Below are positions 8,824 to 17,827 of a stretch of DNA of 64,000 nt, piece by piece. This DNA comes from Sphingobium terrigena (GTDB lineage: Bacteria > Pseudomonadota > Alphaproteobacteria > Sphingomonadales > Sphingomonadaceae). The stretch is taken from positions 222,398-286,397 of the forward strand of contig NZ_QVRA01000005.1 in NCBI RefSeq assembly GCF_003591655.1. Direction: 5' to 3'. The first letter of the stretch is position 1. Every line of letters begins with the position of its first letter. The notes beneath the pieces were generated by a model that saw only the letters and a program-made list of their open reading frames with translations, searched no databases and had not been told where the DNA came from. A program made the translations under genes and the position numbers.

Positions 8824-9106
8824 TCTGTTTGGCGATGGCCAGTTCAGCCTGTTCGGCGAGACTGGCGACCGGATGTCCAATCCGCAGCAGGCCAGCATGG
8901 TGCCCGACCCCGATCAGGTGCGCCAGCGCCTCCATGCCCTGCTGGACACAGCCCGTAACGCCCGGACCATGCCCTGGACGGAAAAAAAGGCCCGCGTCTG
9001 GCAGATCGTCTTTCCCAACATGGCCAACTGGCTGCCCGAAGCCGAAGCGGATCAACTGCGCTTTGAATTTTCGCGGGAAATCGAACGGCTCAAGAAAGCG
9101 GCCTAA
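8816..9106 (+). CDS. small protein coupled to the type ISP-like R-M gene
   Basis: A 96-residue protein whose ATG lies inside the last codons of the R-M gene (8-base overlap), so its translation is probably coupled. It opens with MSDLFGDGQFSLFG, an acidic/aromatic-rich leader, then has an amphipathic helical body (DQVRQRLHALLDTA) and a Trp-rich core, TMPWTEKKARVWQIVFPNMANWLP, ending in LRFEFSREIERLKKA. I recognise no annotated domain. By position it may be an accessory, inhibitor or stability factor of the R-M enzyme; that is inference. It ends one base before the end of convergent lepA. Confidence 0.75.
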   Translation: MSDLFGDGQFSLFGETGDRMSNPQQASMVPDPDQVRQRLHALLDTARNARTMPWTEKKARVWQIVFPNMANWLPEAEADQLRFEFSREIERLKKAA

Positions 9107-9107
9107 G

Positions 9108-10916
9108 CTACCCCTCATCCCCCATCCGCAGCGCGGCAATAAACGCTTCCTGCGGAATCTGGACGGACCCATACTCCCGCATCCGCTTCTTGCCTTCCTT
9201 CTGCTTGTCGAGCAGCTTTTTCTTGCGGCTGATGTCGCCGCCATAGCATTTGGCGGTCACGTCCTTGCGCATCGCCGCGATGGTTTCGCGGGCGATCACC
9301 TTGCCGCCGATCGCGGCCTGGATCGGGATTTTGAACAAATGGCGGGGGATCAGGTCTTTCAGCCGCTCGCACATGCCGCGTCCGCGCGATTCGGCGGTGC
9401 CGCGATGGACGATCATGCTCAGCGCATCGACCGGCTCTGAATTGACCATGATGCTCATCTTGACGAGGTCGCCCTCGCGATAACCGATCTGGTGATAGTC
9501 GAAGCTGGCATAGCCCCGGCTGATGCTCTTCAAACGGTCGTAGAAATCGAACACGACTTCGTTGAGCGGCAGTTCATAGGTCACCTGCGCGCGGCCGCCG
9601 ACATAGGTCAGGTTCTTCTGGATGCCGCGCCGGTCCTGGCAGAGTTTCAGGATGGAGCCGAGATATTCGTCAGGGCAATAGATGATCGCCTCGATCCACG
9701 GCTCCTCAATCTCGTCAATCTTGGTCGGATCGGGCATGTCGGCGGGGTTGTGCAGCTCGATCTCGCCCGCGCCATAGGTGAGCTGGATCTTGTACACCAC
9801 CGACGGCGCGGTGGTGATGAGGTCGAGGTCATATTCGCGCGTCAGCCGCTCCTGGATGATCTCCAGATGGAGGAGACCCAGGAACCCGCAGCGGAAGCCG
9901 AAGCCCAGCGCCGCGCTGCTCTCCATCTCGAAACTGAAGCTGGCGTCGTTCAGGCGCAGCTTGCTGATGGAGTCGCGCAGCTTGTCGAAATCATTGGCGT
10001 CGACCGGGAACAGGCCGCAAAACACCACCGGCTGGACTTCCTTGAAGCCCGGCAGCGGTTTCAGCGCGCCATTCTTCACCGTGGTGATGGTGTCGCCAAC
10101 GCGGGTTTCGGTGATGTCCTTGATCTGCGCGGTGATGAAGCCGATCTCGCCGGCGGCCAGTTCGGGCAGCGCCTCGATCTTGGGGCGCATACAGCCCACC
10201 CGGTCGATCAGATGTTCGGTGCCGCCGATCATGAATTTGATCGCCTGACCCTTTTTGATCACGCCATTGACGACACGGACCAGGATGACGACGCCCAGAT
10301 AAGGGTCGTACCAGCTGTCCACCAGCATCGCCTCCAGCGGGGCGTTGCGGTCGCCCTTGGGCGGCGGGATTTTCTTGACGATGGCTTCGAGTATCTCGTC
10401 GATGCCGATGCCCGATTTGGCGCTGGCCAGCACCGCTTCGGATGCGTCGAGACCGATGACATCCTCGATTTCCTTGCGCACCTTTTCCGGTTCCGCGGCG
10501 GGCAGGTCGATCTTGTTGAGGACCGGCACGATCTCATGATCATGCTCGATCGACTGGTAAACATTGGCCAGCGTCTGCGCTTCCACGCCTTGCGCCGCGT
10601 CCACGACCAGCAGCGCACCTTCGCACGCGGCAAGGCTGCGGCTGACCTCATAGGCGAAGTCGACATGCCCCGGCGTGTCCATCAGGTTCAGCTCATAGGT
10701 CTGGCCATCCTTGGCGACATAGTCCAGGCGCACCGTCTGCGCCTTGATCGTGATCCCGCGCTCCTTTTCAATGTCCATATTATCAAGGACTTGGGCGCTC
10801 ATCTCGCGGTCGGTCAGGCCGCCGGTCCGCTGGATCAGCCGGTCCGCCAGCGTGGACTTGCCATGGTCGATATGGGCGATGATCGAAAAGTTACGGATGT
10901 GGCTAAGCTCAGTCAT
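9108..10916 (-). CDS. lepA: elongation factor 4 (LepA), back-translocating GTPase
   Basis: A 602-residue translational GTPase of the usual LepA length. G1 is [10 protein letters not shown]2/switch lies around RGITIK, G3 is DTPGHVDF and G4 is NKIDLP. The LepA-specific C-terminal domain ends in [20 protein letters not shown] followed by [12 protein letters not shown]4 acts on stalled or mispositioned ribosomes under ionic or cold stress. It has no signal sequence, so it is cytosolic here. It is a single-gene unit, convergent with the R-M cassette and divergent from the CsgG-like gene. Confidence 0.97.
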   Translation of the reverse strand: MTELSHIRNFSIIAHIDHGKSTLADRLIQRTGGLTDREMSAQVLDNMDIEKERGITIKAQTVRLDYVAKDGQTYELNLMDTPGHVDFAYEVSRSLAACEGALLVVDAAQGVEAQTLANVYQSIEHDHEIVPVLNKIDLPAAEPEKVRKEIEDVIGLDASEAVLASAKSGIGIDEILEAIVKKIPPPKGDRNAPLEAMLVDSWYDPYLGVVILVRVVNGVIKKGQAIKFMIGGTEHLIDRVGCMRPKIEALPELAAGEIGFITAQIKDITETRVGDTITTVKNGALKPLPGFKEVQPVVFCGLFPVDANDFDKLRDSISKLRLNDASFSFEMESSAALGFGFRCGFLGLLHLEIIQERLTREYDLDLITTAPSVVYKIQLTYGAGEIELHNPADMPDPTKIDEIEEPWIEAIIYCPDEYLGSILKLCQDRRGIQKNLTYVGGRAQVTYELPLNEVVFDFYDRLKSISRGYASFDYHQIGYREGDLVKMSIMVNSEPVDALSMIVHRGTAESRGRGMCERLKDLIPRHLFKIPIQAAIGGKVIARETIAAMRKDVTAKCYGGDISRKKKLLDKQKEGKKRMREYGSVQIPQEAFIAALRMGDEG

Positions 10917-11099
10917 TGCGCGCCGATAGCAGGTGTCATCGGCCCTGTCAGCAGGATCGCGAAAGCCCCGTCCGATAAGATGACAATGGCCGTCACGCTG
11001 GCCCGCTCCGCTTGGAAGCGTAACAGCGCTATGATATGGTCAGGCAAAATAGCGGGGCGCGCACAAATTCAGATCAAGCAACAAACGGGGTTCTTGAAA

Positions 11100-11870
11100 A
11101 TGCGTGTATTTAAGAGGGTGACAGCAGCGGCGCTCTGTCTGGCGCTGGCCGCGCCGCAAGCCATGGCCGCCGACAAGGGATCGTCCGGTCGTCAGGCCCA
11201 GACGAAAAAGCAGATGGAAATTCCCCGCTGCACCAAGCGCCTGGGCACCGTCGCGATCGTCGAGCCGGACAATCAGTGGTGGCGTGAGCTGAATCTGGGC
11301 AGCCCCGAAGCGATCATCAAGCTGTTCGTCCAGCAATCGGGCTGTTTCGGCATCGTCAATCGCGGCCGATCTATGGCCAGTCGCAATCTGGAACGCGCGA
11401 TGGCGGATTCGGGCGAATTGCAGGACGGCAGCAATCTGGGCAAGGGTCAGGTCAAGGCGGCGGACTACTTCATCCAGCCTGACATTGTGACCACCAACAA
11501 GAATAGCGGCGGCAATGCCTTTGGCGGGATGCTGGGCGGGATGCTCGGCGGCCGGATCGGCGGCGCGCTGCTCGGCGGCATCTCGATCAAGAAGAGCGAG
11601 GCCAATGTCATGCTGTCGGTGGTCAACGCCCGCACGACCGAAGAGGAAGTGATGGCGGAAGGCTATTTCCGCAAATCTGACCTGAGCTTTGGCGGCGGTG
11701 GCGGCCTTGGCTGGATGGGCGGTCTGGCGGCTGTTGGCGGCGGCGGTTACCAGAATACCGACATCGGTCAGGTGATCGTGCTTGCTTATCTGGACGCCTA
11801 TACCAAGATGGTGACGCAGATGGGCGGCCTGCCTGAAAATGCGGCGGCGGCAGCGCCCGTCGCCAAGTAA
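11100..11870 (+). CDS. CsgG/HfaB-like exported protein
   Basis: A 256-residue protein with an N-terminal signal peptide (MRVFKRVTAAALCLALAAPQAMA). The mature part has the CsgG/HfaB-like pattern: TVAIVEPD, IKLFVQQSGCFGIVNRGRSM, then RNLERAMADSGE and ADYFIQPDIV, followed by a glycine-rich insert (GGMLGGMLGGRIGGALLGG) and a C-terminal VIVLAYLDAYTKMVTQ. The mature N-terminus lacks a lipobox, unlike CsgG itself. Members are periplasmic or outer-membrane-associated and linked to secretion channels or adhesion. A strong terminator follows. The frame is open far upstream over lepA, but that part is an antisense shadow. Confidence 0.72.
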   Translation: MRVFKRVTAAALCLALAAPQAMAADKGSSGRQAQTKKQMEIPRCTKRLGTVAIVEPDNQWWRELNLGSPEAIIKLFVQQSGCFGIVNRGRSMASRNLERAMADSGELQDGSNLGKGQVKAADYFIQPDIVTTNKNSGGNAFGGMLGGMLGGRIGGALLGGISIKKSEANVMLSVVNARTTEEEVMAEGYFRKSDLSFGGGGGLGWMGGLAAVGGGGYQNTDIGQVIVLAYLDAYTKMVTQMGGLPENAAAAAPVAK

Positions 11871-11878
11871 AGTCAGCA

Positions 11879-11911
11879 AGGGCGCGGCCGATCCACTCGG
11901 CTGCGCCCTTT
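11879..11911. terminator. factor-independent terminator, possibly bidirectional
   Basis: A 13-base-pair stem, AGGGCGCGGCCGA paired with TCGGCTGCGCCCT (one G-U), closes a 5-base loop and is followed by TTTGTC on the plus strand. It begins 9 bases after the CsgG-like stop and abuts the end of the convergent acyltransferase gene, so it may serve both. Confidence 0.8.
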
Positions 11912-11912
11912 G

Positions 11913-12944
11913 TCATGCCGGGACGATGGCGATCGCTGCCCGTTCCCGCCGACGCTTCCACCAGCCCAATATCGCTTCCCCCGCTGGCCGTTCAACCACG
12001 CGGTTGATCGCTGTCCCCAAGAGCAGCGCGACGGCGAAGGCGGCAAAGAAGCCGATCCAGGGGCTATAGCCTGCCCTGGCCACCTCCAGCATGACAATGA
12101 AGCCGACATGCTGGTGGATGAGGTAGAAGGAATAGCTGATCCCGCCCAGCCAGACGAGCGGGCGCAGGCGCAGGACATGCAATCGCCCCGCAATCAGCGC
12201 CGCGAAGGCCGCGATCAGGACGCAGGCGACGATGGTGACGTCCCATGTCTCGATCGTCGCGACCGATGCCAGCGCCAGCAGCATATAGGGTAGCTGTTGC
12301 CCCCAGCTCCGCCGCCCGGCCCAGACGCGATAGGACAGCATCCCGATGACAAAGAAGGGCAGATAGCGCAGCACCAGCAGCATGATGATGCGTTCGGGCA
12401 TGTCGGGCCAGGCGAAATAAAGCCAGCGCACCACCAGCCATAGCGCCAGCACTGGCTCCAGGCGCTTGAGGCCCGCGAACCGCCACAGCGCGATCATGCA
12501 GACATAGAAGCCAATCTCCACCGTCAATGTCCAATAGGCACCATCCACTTCGGGCATGAAGGCAAAGCCCTGCAACATGGTGAAGTTGGCGAGGATCGCG
12601 ACCGGACCGATCAGCAATTGGGTCGCGTGGGCGAGATACTCGATCCCCAGCGTCGTCAACATCGCTACCAGATAGGCGGGATAGAGGCGGGCGAAGCGGT
12701 TGACGATGAAGTCCGCGACTGATCGTATCCGATCCAGCGTGAAGAAGATCGCAAAGCCCGAAATGGTGAAGAACAGCAGCACCCGGTAATTGCCGCCGGG
12801 GAAGCTGAAAGGGACATGGCTCGCCTGCGGAAACAGCTCGTGGAAGCGGGTCGAATAATGGAAGATCAGCACGCACAGTGCCCCGATGCCGCGCAAGGCG
12901 TCCAGCTCGGTCAGGCGAGTGGGGCGAGAAGGCGATCTGGTCAT
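11913..12944 (-). CDS. acyltransferase 3 family integral membrane protein
   Basis: A 343-residue protein with about ten hydrophobic segments. The diagnostic first helix reads LDALRGIGALCVLIFHY, where Arg and the downstream His are the conserved family residues; GGNYRVLLFFTISGFAIFFTL gives the typical FFxxSGF motif. Members move acyl groups across the inner membrane onto sugars, peptidoglycan or exopolysaccharide. The substrate cannot be told. The start is the ATG of MTRSPSRP; an in-frame TTG six codons upstream is possible. No glycan operon surrounds it. Three TTAAC repeats lie upstream (12979-13009), of uncertain meaning. Confidence 0.85.
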   Translation of the reverse strand: MTRSPSRPTRLTELDALRGIGALCVLIFHYSTRFHELFPQASHVPFSFPGGNYRVLLFFTISGFAIFFTLDRIRSVADFIVNRFARLYPAYLVAMLTTLGIEYLAHATQLLIGPVAILANFTMLQGFAFMPEVDGAYWTLTVEIGFYVCMIALWRFAGLKRLEPVLALWLVVRWLYFAWPDMPERIIMLLVLRYLPFFVIGMLSYRVWAGRRSWGQQLPYMLLALASVATIETWDVTIVACVLIAAFAALIAGRLHVLRLRPLVWLGGISYSFYLIHQHVGFIVMLEVARAGYSPWIGFFAAFAVALLLGTAINRVVERPAGEAILGWWKRRRERAAIAIVPA

Positions 12945-13054
12945 GCGGCGGCATAGCAACAAGGCAGCAATAAATCTGTTAACATCGTGGTTAACTATCG
13001 CGTCTTAACCCTCTTTTGTTGCTGATTGCTTGCCGGATCGCATCAGCCGGAGAG

Positions 13055-13591
13055 TCAGTGCGCCTCCGCGGCGCGTTTCAGGCCTTGCAACTGTTCGTTC
13101 AGCACCTGATCGACGATGGGCGCCATCGCGGCCGGGCCAGCGCGCAGATAGCCCCCCACCACATAGGTCATGATGACCTGAACCCCCTTGCCCGATGGCT
13201 GGATCGTAAAATCGAGCGTGCCAACGACGCCTTCGCTCTGAAGCGGTCCCAGTGCCGCCGACAGGCGCAACTGTTTGCCCGGCACGGCATAGATGACCCG
13301 GCCATGTTCAATACTGCCAGGCTTGCCGGACGGATCGGGGAGCGTTTCGCAAAAACAGCCGCCAGCGCGTGGGTCCAGCGTCATATTGGCCGAATCGCCG
13401 CTATAGGTGTGACTGTCATTCCACCAGCGACCGGGAACGCCAAGCAACGCATAGACTGCGCCAGCGTCCGCCGCGATCTCGACGCTGCTTTGCGTCGCAA
13501 AGCCAATCTCGCTGGTCGCCGTCACAGCAGAATGGGCTGGTGCAGCCATCGCCGCACCAGCCCATGCCAAAAGTCCAATCCTGCGCATCAT
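13055..13591 (-). CDS. exported SRPBCC/START-like protein
   Basis: A 178-residue protein with a signal peptide (MMRRIGLLAWAGAAMAAPAHSA) and a domain of the polyketide-cyclase/SRPBCC superfamily: SSVEIAADAGAVYALLGVPGRWWNDSHTYSGD is the family opening, followed by a long strand/helix layout and a C-terminal helix, APIVDQVLNEQLQGLKRAAE. These helix-grip folds bind hydrophobic ligands; the ligand is unknown. It lies directly downstream of adk on the same strand, where many relatives carry rpsM, but no functional link to the ribosome is apparent. Confidence 0.7.
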   Translation of the reverse strand: MMRRIGLLAWAGAAMAAPAHSAVTATSEIGFATQSSVEIAADAGAVYALLGVPGRWWNDSHTYSGDSANMTLDPRAGGCFCETLPDPSGKPGSIEHGRVIYAVPGKQLRLSAALGPLQSEGVVGTLDFTIQPSGKGVQVIMTYVVGGYLRAGPAAMAPIVDQVLNEQLQGLKRAAEAH

Positions 13592-13625
13592 GCCCTCCCC
13601 CTTTGCGTGCGGAGGGCAGTCTAGC

Positions 13626-14282
13626 TCAGGCGGCGTCGCCGTCCAAGATAGCGGCGATCGCGACGCTCACATCGTCCATGTCCGCCATGCCATCGACGCG
13701 CGACACGATGCCGCGCGCTTCGTAAATCGGCAGGATTGGCGCGGTCTTGGCGCGATATTCGGCCATGCGGGTGCGCACCGTTTCCTCATTATCGTCGGGA
13801 CGACGCTTGAATTCGGTGCCGCCGCACTTGTCGCAGACGCCTTCGGCCTTGGGCGTCTTGAACGTGTCGTGATAGCCTTCGCCGCAGCTGGCGCAGGTGA
13901 AGCGGCCAGTGATGCGTTCGACCAGTGCGTCTTCATTGACTTCCAGTTCGACGACATGGTCGAGCGAACGGCTGCGCTGCTCCAATATGGCGTCGAGCGA
14001 ATGAGCCTGCGCCTGCGTCCGCGGATAGCCGTCGAAAATGACCCCGGTGTCGGGGCTGAGCGCATCGAGCGCCTCGCCGATGATGCCGGATACGACTTCG
14101 TCCGGCACCAGCGCGCCGGCTTCCATCAAGGCCTTGGCCTGTAGTCCAACGGGCGTGCCCGCCTTCACCGCAGCGCGCAGCATGTCGCCAGTCGACAGCT
14201 GGACCATGCCCCGGCTTTCGACCAGACGGCTGGCCTGCGTCCCCTTGCCAGCGCCCGGAGGGCCAAGCAATATGATGTTCAT
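13626..14282 (-). CDS. adk: adenylate kinase
   Basis: A 218-residue kinase that equilibrates ATP, AMP and ADP. The P-loop is GPPGAGKGT (residues 7-15), the AMP site includes LSTGDMLRAAV and DGYPRTQAQ, and the LID carries a four-Cys zinc motif (CASCGEGYH ... CDKCGG). The chosen start is the ATG of MNIILLGPP; an upstream in-frame extension over the spacer to secY lacks family similarity. It lies 47 bases after secY, its usual neighbour, and is the last gene of the long ribosomal-protein run in this window. Confidence 0.97.
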   Translation of the reverse strand: MNIILLGPPGAGKGTQASRLVESRGMVQLSTGDMLRAAVKAGTPVGLQAKALMEAGALVPDEVVSGIIGEALDALSPDTGVIFDGYPRTQAQAHSLDAILEQRSRSLDHVVELEVNEDALVERITGRFTCASCGEGYHDTFKTPKAEGVCDKCGGTEFKRRPDDNEETVRTRMAEYRAKTAPILPIYEARGIVSRVDGMADMDDVSVAIAAILDGDAA

Positions 14283-14328
14283 CGCGCGCATTCTCCCCTG
14301 TTGTGCGCCCTTGGCCATTATGCGCCGA

Positions 14329-15693
14329 TCAGCGCATACGGCCTTTCAGCTTCGCCTTCTTGATCAGATCCCCATATTGATGGGCGAGCAGATGGCTTTG
14401 AATCTGGGTCACCGTATCGACCGTAACATTGACAACGATCAACAAGCTAGTCCCACCAAGGTAGAATGGAATTCCCGCCCGTGCGATGGCGAATTCCGGC
14501 ACCAGACAGATGAACGCCAGATAGGCCGCGCCAATCACCGTGATGCGCGTCAGCACATAATCCAGGTAATTTTCGGTATTCTTGCCCGGACGGATGCCGG
14601 GGATGAAGCCGCCATTGCGCTTGAGATTGTCAGCCGTCTCTTCCGGGTTGAACACCACGGCGGTGTAGAAGAAGCAGAAGAATATGATGCCCAGGCCATA
14701 AAGACCCATATAGACCGGGCTGCCGTGCGACAGATACTGGTTCAGCGTCAGCACGAAATCGCCCAGCCTGCTCTCACCGGCCACGGTCTGACCCGCAAAT
14801 TGCGAGATGGTGAGCGGCATCAGCAGCAGCGAACTGGCGAAGATCGGCGGGATCACGCCTGCGGTGTTGACCTTGAGCGGCAAATGGCTGCGGTCCGCCT
14901 GCATCAGGCCCTGGCGCGTCTGGCGCTTGGGATATTGGATCAGGACGCGGCGCTGGGCGCGCTCCATGAAGCAGATCAGAAGGACCAGGCCGACCGCCAT
15001 CACCATGATCAGGAAGATCAGCAGGCCCGAAATCGTGCCTTCGCTGCCCGACTTGAACAGGTTGCTGAGCGTTACCGGCAACTGGGCAACGATGCCCGCC
15101 ATGATGATGAGCGACACGCCATTGCCGATGCCCCGCGAGGTGATCTGTTCACCCAGCCACATCAGGAACATGGTGCCGCCGATCAGCGAGACCACGGCGG
15201 TCAGGCGGAACAACATGCCCGGTTCGATGACGGCGGCCACGCCCGATTGCGCGCCAAAGCCTTCAAGCCCGACGGCAATGAAATAGCCCTGAACCGCGGT
15301 CAGGCCGACCGTGCCATAGCGCGTATATTGGTTGAGCTTCTTGCGCCCGCTTTCGCCTTCCTTCTTGATCGCCGCCAGCTTGGGCGACAGCGACGCGCCC
15401 AGCTGCACCACGATCGAGGCGGTGATATAGGGCATGACGCCGAGCGCGATCAGGCTCATGCGCGACAGGCTGCCACCGGAGAAGGTGTTGAAGATGTCGA
15501 GGATGCCGCCCTGCGTCTGGCTGTAAAGCTGCGACAGGGCCGTCGGATCGACGCCGGGCAGCGGCACGAAGCTGAGGAAACGGAACACGATCAGCGCGCC
15601 CAGCGTAAACCACAGGCGCTTCTTGAGGTCGGTCGCCTGGCTGAATTTCGCGAGGCTGAGATTGGATGCGAGCTGGTCGGCTCTCGATGCCAT
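14329..15693 (-). CDS. secY: SecYEG translocase subunit SecY
   Basis: A 454-residue protein with ten hydrophobic segments, the channel of the general secretory pathway. Recognisable parts are the N-terminal helix DLKKRLWFTLGALIVFRFLS, the plug region near GGSLSRMSLIALGVMPYITASI, the cytoplasmic loop QYPKRQTRQG and the C-terminal loop FNPEETADNLKRNGGFIPGIRPG. It follows rplO with a 193-base spacer that contains the inverted repeat GCCCCGC/GCGGGGC (15831-15860), a possible attenuator separating its expression from the upstream ribosomal genes. Confidence 0.98.
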   Translation of the reverse strand: MASRADQLASNLSLAKFSQATDLKKRLWFTLGALIVFRFLSFVPLPGVDPTALSQLYSQTQGGILDIFNTFSGGSLSRMSLIALGVMPYITASIVVQLGASLSPKLAAIKKEGESGRKKLNQYTRYGTVGLTAVQGYFIAVGLEGFGAQSGVAAVIEPGMLFRLTAVVSLIGGTMFLMWLGEQITSRGIGNGVSLIIMAGIVAQLPVTLSNLFKSGSEGTISGLLIFLIMVMAVGLVLLICFMERAQRRVLIQYPKRQTRQGLMQADRSHLPLKVNTAGVIPPIFASSLLLMPLTISQFAGQTVAGESRLGDFVLTLNQYLSHGSPVYMGLYGLGIIFFCFFYTAVVFNPEETADNLKRNGGFIPGIRPGKNTENYLDYVLTRITVIGAAYLAFICLVPEFAIARAGIPFYLGGTSLLIVVNVTVDTVTQIQSHLLAHQYGDLIKKAKLKGRMR

Positions 15694-15886
15694 GGTGGCT
15701 GCCCTTCAAATCATGCGTGCCGGAGCGCCATGGCCCCGGAGCGGAATCGCTCATCCCTTAGCGGGACGGGTTAGCCGTGTCGAATGGGGAGTTGCCGCGC
15801 AAGCGACAAATAGCCCCCCAGATACGCACAGCCCCGCCGACCCATATCGGGCAGCGGGGCCATACATGCAAGTCTGGGACGGCGGT

Positions 15887-16420
15887 TTAGGCCTTCCGGG
15901 CAGCCTTGGCAGCGGCGAGCGCGGTGCCCTTCTTGGCCTTCGCCTTGTCGGCTGCGGCGACCACTTCGATCACCTCGACCTTGCCACCGGCCTTTTCGAC
16001 CGCTTCCAGCGCGCCCTTCGACGCACCGGAGACCAGGAAGCTGACCTTGGCGGTCAGCTCACCCTTGGCGAGCAGACGGACGCCGTCCTTGCCACCACGG
16101 GCAAGCGAAGCAGCCTTGAGCGCGGCATGGTCGATGGTCGCGTTGGCGTCCAGCTTGCCGGCGTCGATCGCCTTCTGCACCGCGCCCAGGTTCACAATCG
16201 CAAAATCGCTGGCGAAAATGTTGTTGAAGCCGCGCTTCGGGATGCGCATGTGGAGCGGCATCTGGCCACCCTCGAACCCGTTGATGGCGACGCCCGAACG
16301 CGCCTTGGCGCCCTTCTGGCCGCGACCGGCGGTCTTGCCCTTGCCCGAACCGATGCCGCGTCCAACGCGCATACGGCCCTTGCGGGCGCCATCATTGTCA
16401 CGGATGTCATTGAGTTTCAT
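15887..16420 (-). CDS. rplO: 50S ribosomal protein L15
   Basis: A 177-residue L15. The N-terminus [20 protein letters not shown], then [18 protein letters not shown], is the diagnostic basic loop that threads into 23S rRNA; the globular part ends in GGKVEVIE. The protein is longer than E. coli L15 (144) because of an Ala/Lys-rich C-terminal tail ([22 protein letters not shown]). I start at the ATG of MKLND; a GTG three codons earlier is also open. It stands in the spc gene order after rpmD. Confidence 0.96.
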   Translation of the reverse strand: MKLNDIRDNDGARKGRMRVGRGIGSGKGKTAGRGQKGAKARSGVAINGFEGGQMPLHMRIPKRGFNNIFASDFAIVNLGAVQKAIDAGKLDANATIDHAALKAASLARGGKDGVRLLAKGELTAKVSFLVSGASKGALEAVEKAGGKVEVIEVVAAADKAKAKKGTALAAAKAARKA

Positions 16421-16556
16421 ATCGTGCACTCGCTTTCGCTATGTTCGCGCTATCCCCAGGTGGGGAACCAAAGAGGCCGGGCCGATAGCCCAGCTGTAGA
16501 AAAAACGAAAGAGGGGTTTCCCCCTCTCCCGCTTCATTTCGTCGGATCGAAGGACT

Positions 16557-16736
16557 TTAGCCTTCGACCACTTGCACCATGTGGGGCAGCTTACGGATGG
16601 CACCGCGGACTTCCGCCGTGTCTTCCAGTTCCACCACGCGGTTCATCTTGCCCAGGCCCAGGCCGATCAGAATCTTCTTCTGGTCGGCAGGACGGCGGAT
16701 CGGTGAACCGATCTGCTTGATCTTGATCTTGGCCAT
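16557..16736 (-). CDS. rpmD: 50S ribosomal protein L30
   Basis: A 59-residue L30, found by translating the gap between rplO and rpsE. It opens [20 protein letters not shown] and continues [18 protein letters not shown], the standard L30 signature, and ends [10 protein letters not shown]. Length and position are as in other bacteria. It begins 5 bases after rpsE ends. Confidence 0.96.
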   Translation of the reverse strand: MAKIKIKQIGSPIRRPADQKKILIGLGLGKMNRVVELEDTAEVRGAIRKLPHMVQVVEG

Positions 16737-16741
16737 ATCGC

Positions 16742-17470
16742 TTACTCCGCAATCGCTTCGGCGTCGGCAGCGGCCAACTCGACCGAGGCACCACCGCGAC
16801 GAAGCAGGTCAGCAACCTTCTTGCCACGACGCTGCGCCACCGACTTGGGGCTGGTCTGCTCGCCCAGCGCCGCAAAGGTCGCCCGGATCATGTTATAGGG
16901 GTTCGACGTGCCGTTGGACTTGGTCACGACGTCCGCAACGCCCAGGCTTTCGAACACGGCGCGCATCGGACCACCGGCGATGATACCCGTACCGGCAGGC
17001 GCCGAACGGACCGTCACCTTGCCCGCACCGAAATGGCCAAGGCCATCATGATGCAGCGTGCGGCCTTCCTTAAGCGGAACGCGAACCATTGCCTTCTTGG
17101 CAGCGGCGGTCGCCTTGCTGATCGCTTCAGGCACTTCGCGCGCCTTGCCATGGCCGAAGCCCGCACGACCCTTGCCGTCGCCAACGACGACCAGAGCGGC
17201 GAAACCGAAGCGCTTGCCGCCTTTGACGGTCTTGCTGACGCGGTTGATGTGAACCAGCTTCTCGATCAGTTCTTCGCCCTGATCTTCGTCGCGGTTGCCG
17301 CCACGACGATCGTCACGACGGCCACGGCCGCCACGATCGCCGCCGCCACGGTTACGATCGCCGCCGCCACGGTTGCCACGGGCACCGCGGCCAGGACCGC
17401 GACCTTCGGCCGGTGCAGCGTCTGCACCGTCGACGGGCGCAGCGACTTCAATGGTGTTTTCGTCAGCCAT
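16742..17470 (-). CDS. rpsE: 30S ribosomal protein S5 with RG-rich N-terminal extension
   Basis: A 242-residue S5, about 75 longer than E. coli S5. The conserved part starts near residue 66 ([20 protein letters not shown]) and includes [14 protein letters not shown] and [15 protein letters not shown]. Residues 1-20 are acidic/Ala-rich, and residues 23-60 are a run of RG, RGG and GGGDR repeats with alternating Arg and Asp, predicted to be disordered. S5 helps decoding accuracy and mRNA unwinding at the entry channel. The extension may make extra RNA contacts; that is inference. It begins 2 bases after the rplR stop. Confidence 0.96.
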   Translation of the reverse strand: MADENTIEVAAPVDGADAAPAEGRGPGRGARGNRGGGDRNRGGGDRGGRGRRDDRRGGNRDEDQGEELIEKLVHINRVSKTVKGGKRFGFAALVVVGDGKGRAGFGHGKAREVPEAISKATAAAKKAMVRVPLKEGRTLHHDGLGHFGAGKVTVRSAPAGTGIIAGGPMRAVFESLGVADVVTKSNGTSNPYNMIRATFAALGEQTSPKSVAQRRGKKVADLLRRGGASVELAAADAEAIAE

Positions 17471-17472
17471 GC

Positions 17473-17826
17473 TCAGAACTCCAGCCCGGCTTCACGGGCC
17501 GCATCGGCCAGCGCCTTGACGCGGCCATGGAAAAGGAAACCGCCGCGGTCGAACACGACGCGGGTGACGCCGGCCTTGGTCGCGGCTTCCGCCACGCGCT
17601 TGCCAACGTCGGCAGCCGCATCAGCGGTTGCGCCGGTCTTGCCGCGCACGTCCTTGTCCAGGGTCGAGGCGGCGGCGACGGTCGTGCCGGCCGCGTCATC
17701 AATGACCTGGGCGTAGATGTGACGGCCCGAACGGTGAACGCTCAGACGCGGGCGATTGCCCGACACGGCCTTGAGGGCGGTGCGAACGCGGCGACGACGC
17801 CGCTCGAAGAGGGAAAGCTTTGCCAT
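17473..17826 (-). CDS. rplR: 50S ribosomal protein L18
   Basis: A 117-residue L18, which binds 5S rRNA. The opening [19 protein letters not shown] and the core [18 protein letters not shown] are typical, as is the end [20 protein letters not shown]. The start is the ATG of MAKLS, one base after the rplF stop; the open upstream frame overlaps rplF and is rejected. Confidence 0.97.
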   Translation of the reverse strand: MAKLSLFERRRRRVRTALKAVSGNRPRLSVHRSGRHIYAQVIDDAAGTTVAAASTLDKDVRGKTGATADAAADVGKRVAEAATKAGVTRVVFDRGGFLFHGRVKALADAAREAGLEF

Positions 17827-17827
17827 C

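Noticed and set aside
9492..11099. Open frame continuous with the CsgG-like gene, extending ~1.6 kb upstream
   Set aside because: It runs antisense through lepA and has no signal peptide at its start; the signal peptide begins at 11100.
12979..13009. Three TTAAC repeats as CtrA sites
   Set aside because: Starts are 12 and 14 bases apart, not the 11 of TTAA-N7-TTAA, and the gene downstream is not a known cell-cycle target.
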